64,000 nt of DNA from NCBI GenBank assembly GCA_032207245.1, contig CM063506.1:20849175-20913174 (forward strand), read 5' to 3'. The notes under the pieces are model-generated. The model searched no databases. It was not told where the DNA came from and saw nothing but the letters and a program-made list of their open reading frames with translations. The translations under genes were made by a program, and so were the position numbers. Below are positions 53,701 through 63,900 of the stretch, piece by piece. The DNA comes from Pardosa pseudoannulata. Its lineage: Eukaryota > Arthropoda > Arachnida > Araneae > Lycosidae. The number at the start of each line of letters is the position of its first letter. The stretch's first letter is position 1.

Positions 53701-56700
53701 GGACTTATCGTCTGCCGCCATCGGCCACGATAAGTCAAAGCCCCTTCAGACGGTGGTAATGGCTTGCAGTGGACCATAGTATGAAGAGGCCTTATTGTCT
53801 GCTGCCATTGGCCACAATAAGCCAAAGCCCCTCCAGACGGTGGTAATGGCTTGCAGTTGACCATAGTGGGAGGGGCCTTTAAAAAATCTCTTTCAAAGCC
53901 CTTATCTTTCTTTCATTGAATGAAAAGCAAGAATTTCTAATTCGGGATGACATTGAACTCTGAGCTTGTCTTCCCCTCCCTCCAAGCCGGGGATGACAGT
54001 AGCTAGTGCAGTTTGCAGTGCATGAAAGATGAGTCACATGACACGGCTACAATTGCCAATAACGATCCTTCTCAATTTTCCAGTGCAGACATGAATTAAC
54101 ATTTTGAAGGGACTTGAAAAAGAAAAATCAAGCACCAGACCTTAAATTCAATGACCCTAAAGAAAATTCAAAAACTTTTAAGGCCTTAAAAAACAAAAAG
54201 AAAATTTAAGCACTTTTCAATGACTTTTCATGACCGTGGGAACCCTGTTGTAGCCTGTTATTCAGTATCTTATATTTGCCAAACACAGAAATTACAACAA
54301 ACAAATTTTAGAGTAAAAATATCAAGTCAGTATAAAAAATTATAAGATATGTACTGTATAAAATAATTGAAAAAAAAATTTTTTTTGAAAAATTATACAT
54401 GAACAGCAATATTCTTCAAGTACATAAAATATATCAACCTTATATTTCTGTAAAAAATAACTTTTTAGCTATTTCAATCTTACAAATATATTATTTCTTA
54501 TAAGAAAGCTAGTTGAATAATAATAATGATAATACTAAAAATAACGAGTTAGAACTAAGAAAAGTATTTTGATCCATAAATCTCTTTCAAGGATTATTTC
54601 CTTTTACAAATAAACTACCCACAATGCAATCCCATATGTTTAAAACATATACAACATAATAGTAGCTACAAAACAGAAGAAGAGGTAGGATAGTTAAAAA
54701 TCTTAATGTGTTTGATCTCTTTTGATGTTTATTACAATCATTACTATTATTTATTTCAAACATTAGGTACAGAACAAACATTTTTTTCCTTTGCTTAAAA
54801 TTTTGCTAATTTTAAAAATCTAAAAGTTCAGTGAAGTAGAAACCAGACTAAAAAAATATCTCTGGTCAAATGGCACAGAAAATAATAATAAAGTTTTACA
54901 AACTTACGTTATCGGATAAACTGGCAGGTGATGGTGAAGAAACATTTCCAGATATTTTCCTTTTACTTCTTTGAGGTGTTTTCTGATCTAAGATCAAATT
55001 AAAATAACAGTCAGTAATGTAACTACTATGAAGTTTTATAGCTAATTTCATTAACAAAATTCTCTCCCTGTTAGAAAATATGGTACACACTTGGATTATT
55101 AGCTTTTATGAAAATATGATATACATTTATAATTGTAATTATTTAGAATGGTTTACCAGAAAATATATGAGACAGTAAATGGAACTCTGAAAAATGTCTA
55201 CACTTTTCAACATAGTTTGTTCTGTGTATCTAGTAACAATGTTCCATGTGGCTTAGGCTGACTGAGTCAAAGTGACAACACATATACTTAATAACAAGTT
55301 CTGCCTTCAACTAACTAAGTCAACTAGTTGAACAGCATGAGATTTATTTACTTCTCATAAGAGCTCCAGGGGGTAGCCCCTTTTTTACAAAGTAGCAGTT
55401 ATGCCTCCTATAAGACCAACAGTGTCTACTTAATTAGTTATAAAATACCCTATGACAGAAATGTCATATTTAAATTAAAATGCTAATTTATATTTTTAAA
55501 CATTGAAATAATAGCACATTCATAAAAATATTTAAATACATTAATGAAAGACATCAATAAAAAAGTTTGTTGATCCCTCTAAATGATGTAAATACTACGC
55601 TTACTTTCATCCATAATTTCAAGCATAGGATCCAATGTTAAATTTTCTTCAGTTTTTATAGATGAACTTTGGGAAGACTTTAGTTCTCCATTACCTTCAG
55701 GAATTATCTCTGATAATACAGTTTCTTCAGCTGATTGTTTTTTTGCAGAAAATTCATTGTTACTTTCACTAGAAATACATTCTGGAAATGATTTTGAGGG
55801 TTTGTTTTCAACTGCACTGGAATGTGAACTATGTGAGGATGATTTAGCCACTTGAGAACTTTCAAAATCACTACTGTATTGACTTCTTTTACTGTTACTT
55901 GATCTTCCAAAAGAATTTAGTACTCCCAAAAAGTTTTTCTAGAAAATTAAAAACATAAATAAATTTCTATAAGTATAGCTATTAAATAAAACAGAGAACA
56001 TAAATACTTTTTGGCAAAATGATTCATTACAAAAATTTGAAATACTGTGTAAGCTAGTTATATCAATATAGACTAAAACTCAACATTCTAGAAACTAGTT
56101 TCAACAAAGGAAATTATTTATTAAAGAGAATAATATTGTAATGAACTAGAAAAATAAGAACTTTCATAAATTATGTTTTAAATTACTGCTAACGGATTTC
56201 TTCAAATATCTTAAATTATACAATCTTTTAATTTAGCAATGTAATGGTGGGGAGGATACATAGCAATTTAGATCATTAGAGCTCGTTGAATGAATAATTT
56301 AACATTTATGTATTCTAAAAGATGAAAATTTTTAAGCAATTACAGTAATAAAATCTATAATCAAAATCCCAAACTCTAGCCTATAATACATTAAAAATAT
56401 TATAAGTTAAACCTGTCAGATAAAAAAAATTAATAATCTTAAATATTTGAGAAATTTAATGTTATAAATGACATTACAATTAAGAGGAAGAATTAAAATC
56501 TACATTTTTTTTTCACTTAGAAGAATAAAATGTTAATAGAAAGTATTTTTAAAAAAAGTTACTTCTGCAAGTAATGCTTTTTGAGTTTCAAAAACAGCTA
56601 TAACAGCAGATGTAGCAGCAGCAGCAGCAGCTTCTGAAGCAACTCTTGTGACAACCTGAGTATGAAGGTACTGACTTTCATGCAAATCAATCCCATGGTT

Positions 56701-59304
56701 TGATTGCACTGATTCTCCATTTGACAAAGTTAATTGTAAAGGTTGGCGAAAATCTATAGCTACACTATTTTGAGAACCAGAAGGAAGGCTTTGATACTGA
56801 TCATTTTTTAAAAGGAGAAGAGAGTGTTCAGAATCTTTATCAGAATTTCCTGATGAAGGATTTGAGGACTTTTTTTCTTCTTCACTGTTGGAAAATTTTG
56901 GATGTGGTTCCTCTTTTTCACTACTTCCATTTTTTGATGATGATTTGCTTCCATTGCTTGATTTTTCTTCTACAAAACTGGAAACTGAAGACTTAGACAA
57001 AACTTCTTTACCTACATGTAAATTTTCAGATGAAATCCTAAATCCTAAGGGATCATAAAAGGAATATAAATATTAATAATGTGATAAAACAAATGGCATC
57101 TTTTTAGGCACATTTTTTTATTTTTTAGAATAAATAAATAAAATAAAGACATGTCCATTTTAAAAAAAATCATAATATTAAATAAGGATAAATTAGATCA
57201 TGATTATTATCTTGAAAAATGGGAAAATAGCAAATTATATACAATGAATACTAATAATTAATTAAAAGAAAAATATGCTTAAGATCAATGCAAATTATTT
57301 TTAAAAAATTGAGTACCTTTGGAGTTTTCCACAACACTTATTACTTCAGATATGGAAGATCCTGATGCTGAAGCTCTATCATGAGAAATTTCTTTAACAG
57401 ATTCTTCATTTTTCTCTTTATTAAGACTTTCTGTTTCTAGATCTAAGCTATATTCTGAATTAATAGTTCCTGAAATTAGTACATCTGACACAGTACTTTG
57501 ATTTAAAACTGAGTTAGATTCTTGAAAATGCTCAGGGATTAAATCATCTCTTGAAGAAAACTGATTTGCTATACTTTCTGGAGTTAATGGTTTTTCAGTA
57601 GAATGTAATGGCTCTGATATTTTTTCATTACTCAGGTCTTTAACTATTATACCATCTGTATGCAATTCTCTATTATCCGTAACAGATTTTTCAACACACA
57701 TTTGATCTGATACTGGCTTGTTAGAAGTATGAGATGATTTATAACTAGATGACAGACTTTCAGAATCATCAATAAAACTACCATTACTCTGAGATGTAAG
57801 AATTTGATTAGAAGTAGAAGAGGCAATATCTTCTCTTAACACTGATTGTTCTACTGGATTTTTGAATGATGAGGGATCAACTGCTTGGCTAGGGAGTGAA
57901 ACAACAGTATTTTGATTGACTTCATTTTCATGTTTGCTTTCGATGTCTGACTGACTAGTACTTAACATAGCCTTATACATATTTTCAAATGGAGTACTAT
58001 TTTCTAAATATTTTGAAGGGTCAGTTTCACTTGTTTTTCTGTCATGTAATGATACACCTAAAAAGAAAAATATAGTAATTGTTTATACCTGTTTACTTAA
58101 AAAGAAAAAAAATCTCCTCTCAAAAGAAAGAAAGAAAGAAAAGAGGTGGAGATTCTATCTAAACCATATTTTATTTAAACTATAGAAATCTAAAATAAAA
58201 ACACTATTACAACTTATATAGAAAAAATAGATTAAAAGTGATAACACTAAATGTGTATGTTACAATATATTCTCATGAACCAACACTTTTACATTTTAAA
58301 TGAGAATCTGAATTACAAAATAAATATATAAGAACTAATCAAGCAATTATTACAAGTTCACTACAATAAAGTAATTGAATATTTTATAGGTCACTGTTTT
58401 GGTTGAAAATAATATACAGTTTATGGAACAAGCGATTTAATTGTAAATTTCATTTTTAAATTTCATTGGAAGGTTTTAAGATTCTACAATAAAAAATTTA
58501 ATATACTAGCTGCCTTAAACACAACTTTTGGTTTGCATATCATTTTTAAATAAAGGTTATATTTATTTCAAAATAAGTCATATTAGTTTTTGGATAATAT
58601 TACACTACAATATAAGCAAAAATAACTAATTTAGTATTGTTTGTATCAAGTATGCGAGTAAATACATGAAGCAGATGTCAAACAAACACAATAACTTTAA
58701 AAAATATTGCTTTATGCAGAATATTTAGGATGCCTTTTGGTGATCTACGTTATTGCATTTAAGGGGAAAACGTTATTGCTGATGGGGATATATCAGAAGA
58801 ACAAAATTTTAATACTGTTATTGTGATACTTAAAGTATATCAATATTTGACAATATATTGATAAACAATCCATCCCTAACATCTAAATATGTGTGTGTGT
58901 GTATATATATATAAATACTTTAGAAAATTACATACTTAAAGGTTTTCTTTTCCATGTATTAATGAGGTTAAAAGGATCAGGAGCTAAGCATGCTTTTTTT
59001 AAATCGCTTAATACAGTATCATCTAGCATGCCTGAATGATGACTAATGTCTTCTTTTTTCTGAAAGATAAATATAATAAACTATTTATTAAAATATACAC
59101 AGTAATAAGGCATTTACAAGCAATGAATACATTATGAATGTTATGAAGACTGTTTATTAAAGTTAACACTGGTTAATTAGATATAAAATATTTCTCCAGA
59201 TAAATGAATAGATAGTTATGTGAAATACATAACTATAAGTGAATAATTTATTGCATAGGCCTTATGACAATTTTAACAAGGAGCTTTTCATACAAATGAT
59301 TTTC

Positions 59305-59367
<63 letters not shown>

Positions 59368-60918
59368 CAGACTTTGCATCCATATGGAGAATCATAGAGA
59401 CAATTATTTCTTGATAATGTCTTCATTCAAGTATATTGTACAGTTTAACAGCCAACCATCAAATATGACAGCATGCATCCACACTGTATGGTGGCTAGCA
59501 TCCACACTCTAACAAAGAAATCTCACTCAGCCAGGGTTCATGCAGCAACCCTTTCTCAAAACGCTATCTGGCAATCCTTAGGCATCAAGCACTCTTATAA
59601 TTCTTAGCCAAAATAGTTTTTATGTTTCTTATCCCTTAATTACAAACCTTCTAAGTTAAATGGCATTTAAACTTAATAGTTATCAATTATGGAGTTAAAA
59701 TAATCATTGGTTTAAGTTGAGCAGCATAATAGCCACGTAACTTCTTTGCCCCGTGGAGGGCTTAATTATGCAGATTTAGTCTACTGTTCGCTATCATGTG
59801 ACTTGGCATTACCCACAATTGACCGATATATATTGTAGCTGACTAGTTCAGCATAGTCACAGCGTACGAGGCAGACTATGCACAGTCATCTACCTAGTGT
59901 TTCTCAAGTGCTGATACCTACTGGAATTGCTACAGTTGTCTAACTGATATTTCTTAAGTGCTGATGCCTACTGGAATTATTGAAGGACAATACTAGGAAG
60001 ATGGTTTTCTACAGTGGATAGATTTTTTTGTTTCTTAATCGTTTATTCTAAGCCTGCTGTTTTTCCTTAAGTGAAACTGTTGGTATTTTTGGTTTTTCAA
60101 TACAAATATGTTGAAACTAAAAATGTTTTGTATCTACAGTTTTACAGATAAACATTTTTTTTTTATCTCAGTAGTTTAGTTATTGCAAACCTTGTGCTCT
60201 TTTTACACTACTGACCAACTAAATAAACATATTTCTTATATACACACATTACAAAGCCATAAGTCATGGGACACTGAGTTTTTTCTTCATTTTTCTTAAT
60301 ATCTAAAAAATTAATGGTCTAATTGTTATAGTCTCTTTCTTGTGGGGAAAAAAAAAAAAAAAAAAAAAAAAAAAACTAACAATTTTCCTCAAAAGTTTGA
60401 TGAAGTCTGATTATGTAGGATCAAGATACAAATTGTAACTTTTGCATAACATCTATCATTTTCAATATTTATACATTTTTTGGTAACACAGCTATTAAAT
60501 ATTAAAAAAATATACAAATCTTTTAAAAATATTCTAAAGTTTCTCTTCATATCTGTAAGAGATTTTATCAAAAGCCTAGGAAACTTGCAGAAAAGATGTA
60601 CATTTATATAAAAAACACATAGCACAAATTAAATTTTTGAAAATTGATTAATTCATGAGATAGTGCATTCAAAAAATACTTACCTTACACAATACAGTAT
60701 CAATATTAATATCATATATCAATATTTTTATTTTAAAATTTTATAGCTTATACTAGAGGGTAGCTTACGAAAAAAGGTCTAAGTGCATACTGTGAACATT
60801 TAATTCTGTAAAAACTTTTTAAGTATTTTGATGCCTTTTTGACTTTTCTATTTTTTCAACAGGATATATTTAATAAAATTATTTCATTCACACCTTTTCA
60901 AAATTCTATTTGAAAGTA

Positions 60919-60977
<59 letters not shown>

Positions 60978-63900
60978 AAATCAAGAATTATACTGGTTCT
61001 TCAACTACTTAAATTGAGTCTGGAAGCATTAAATCATGTAATATTTGATATCATACAATTAATATTTTTTATGCAGATTTATTCTGTATATTTTAATTTA
61101 AGAAAATAAAGGAAGTTACTTTGTTTTCTTCTATATATTCTTCAGAGTCCAAACTACCTTCTAATAATTCATCTTCATCATCTGTCTAAAAAGACACAAA
61201 ATGTATTAGTAAATAATACATGCATTAAAATTCATTAAAGAAAAAGCATATAATAGAGCAGAAAATAGTATCAATGAATATTAAAAGTATAAAAAGAAAG
61301 AATTTTATAAACTGTTAAAATGGCATGTTGAGGTATATCACTTGTAAACTACTTACGGGGAGAGAACATAGATTTAAAAAAATGGAAAATCTTTTGATTT
61401 TCAAAAATAACATAGAATAATTCCTTAATAATCAAGAAATCTTAAAATCTTACTTCATCACCATGTTGCAATTCAATTTGACCAGCAATGTCAGGGTTTT
61501 GAAAAAATTGTAACTGATTTGTTGGAGATTTCTGGTCCAATATTTTAGCATATAACTGACTGACATCTCCTATACCTGTACAAGGAATTCAATCAATAAC
61601 GATTTTACAACTCTCTTTCAATTAATATGCACAAAATAAAGTGAAAATAATATTCTCATGGTTATTCAAAAATACAAATCTAAAATAAATACAGTTGAAC
61701 CTCATTAAGATGAAGTTGAAAATATGTGAATTTTTGTATTAATGAACAAAACAGTAAAATGCAATTAGGATAACTATAAATATAAACACTCAAAACAAAG
61801 TAATTAGACGATATCTGTAGAATAATATTGTATGAAATTTTTAAGTTAAAAAGTATTTTTGTGCAAAAAGGTACACTTCTAAAAACACTATACGTAAGCA
61901 TTCACACATATACTACAATAACATGCATGGGGCACATGTCATTTCCTAATAAGCATACTATCCTCATATCCTCAATCGTAAAGTGCTGGAAAGTGATAAA
62001 CTTGTTTGTAGAAGGTCACAAAAAAAAATAAATAAATAAATAAATAAATAAATAAAAAATAGTTTACTTTTTTTTATCACTTGCTTTCCTCTTAAATAAG
62101 AGAAGCTTGTTTAATGTTTATAACATGATTAAATATTATTTTCCAATACAACCTAATATCAAAAAGGGAAACTGTTTTTCTTCATCTTAAGCAAAATTTT
62201 GTGTTAAGCATTTTCAACTTAACAAAGTTTGATGGTACATGAAATACTTTATAACTATAGTTACAGATGCACATAAAATATTTAAATTTACAAAGTAAAG
62301 AAAACTTCTTGAGTTTGGTTGGAAGCAGATGTTTATATTCACACCTTTTTATAACTTATTTATATTCAGCATAACAAAAACAAATTAAAACAGCTTTTTA
62401 TGTGAGCACTGTTTATTAGATACACAGATTATCTATATTCTAAATAACAAAGCAAATTTTTTCACTTGTTGTTTTGTTTTTGGCAGTGTGCCAAGAATAT
62501 TCCATTCATGATCAAAAGGACAAAACTAAGCAAAAACAGGAGGGAAATTTGATTATCTTCTAAAAGGGTAATTATTTAATGAGTATATAAAGTTTGATAA
62601 TTTGACACTATGCACCATTTTGCAAATAGTCTTACATGAACAAGTAACCTTTTAACATATTTTGGTTTAGCAGCTTAGTATAAATTTTTCCATTAGTTTA
62701 TGTGCAAACAATACAAAATTAAGGTTTAAACAAAACAGAATTAAGGTTTTACAGGCTTAACAGTAAAGATTTAACATAAAAAGGCATCCGTAAAGTAATC
62801 AAACATTTGAAGCAGTTTTGTAAATAACAGTTTTGCTTTTCCCAGAACTGAGTGAAGGGTTGGAGTATATAAAATGTTCTTCAGATCAAATTTGTCTAAT
62901 TTTTAAACAACACACATGAACTCAGTTATTGCCCCACCCACTACATTAGGAAAATTTAAATTTAATTTGGCAGAAATATCTGGAATCTTTCCTTACTCTA
63001 CTTCATTATAATACATATGTATAACTTAAGATTTTTGAAGCTCCTACCCACCTTCCTAATCAGAGGTCCAGAACAATCTGTACTCTCTGCCCATTCTCAA
63101 TACATCTACAATTCATTTACCAAGGGTATAACAAAACTAAAAATCACTGGAGAAAAACAGAAAAAATACAAAATTGACTATCCATGTGACCTCACCATGA
63201 CAAAATATATAAATAAATAAATAAAATAATAATTAAATAAACAAAAGTTTGCTATTGTTACAAGAAGCCTATGTGCATTGAGTGCTCTATCAAATTTGCA
63301 ATGAGTGCAGTGAAAATTTATGAAAAGACCTAAAAGTACTAATGTAATTTTTATTTTATTGGGTGTTTCATTGGTCTATTCTATATTTTTCTTATTACAT
63401 GTATAATACTAAACAATAGAAATATAATGAAAATTTATAGCAAATTACTTTTAATTTTTACAATTATGATGATATCTAATACATAAAATATTTAGTATAG
63501 AAGTGTGTAATTAAACCAGGAACATTGAAAGATATATATATATATATATATATATATTTAACTTAAAATCCGGCAACTTTAAATTGCAGAGAATTTTTTG
63601 TTTGCCTTTACTGCTGTTTTCCAAATTTTTTAAGTAAAAATCCAGAGTCTTACCTCACCTCTTTATAACAGCAAAATGCAACCCATTTTTGAATTAACAC
63701 TGGGTAGAAAAAAAAGTGCAGTGTACTCACAGATAAAAAATTCTAATCAAAAGATTTTAAAGGCAAATGCCTCCTTGTCGAGTTGATAGCAAAATTCTTT
63801 GTGTGAAAAGAAAGCATTACTAATACTCGCAGGGAGAAAGGAGTACAACCGTGAAACACTGATGCAGGGATAGGAGTGAACAACAACAACAACAAAAAAA

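Larger units (their letters stand above)
51331..54907 (-). other. CEP350 intron w7-w8
   Basis: 3.6 kb. Holds a minus-strand SINE and a partial duplication (52230-52440) and a hAT-like insertion with a minisatellite (52998-54247). Confidence 0.7.
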
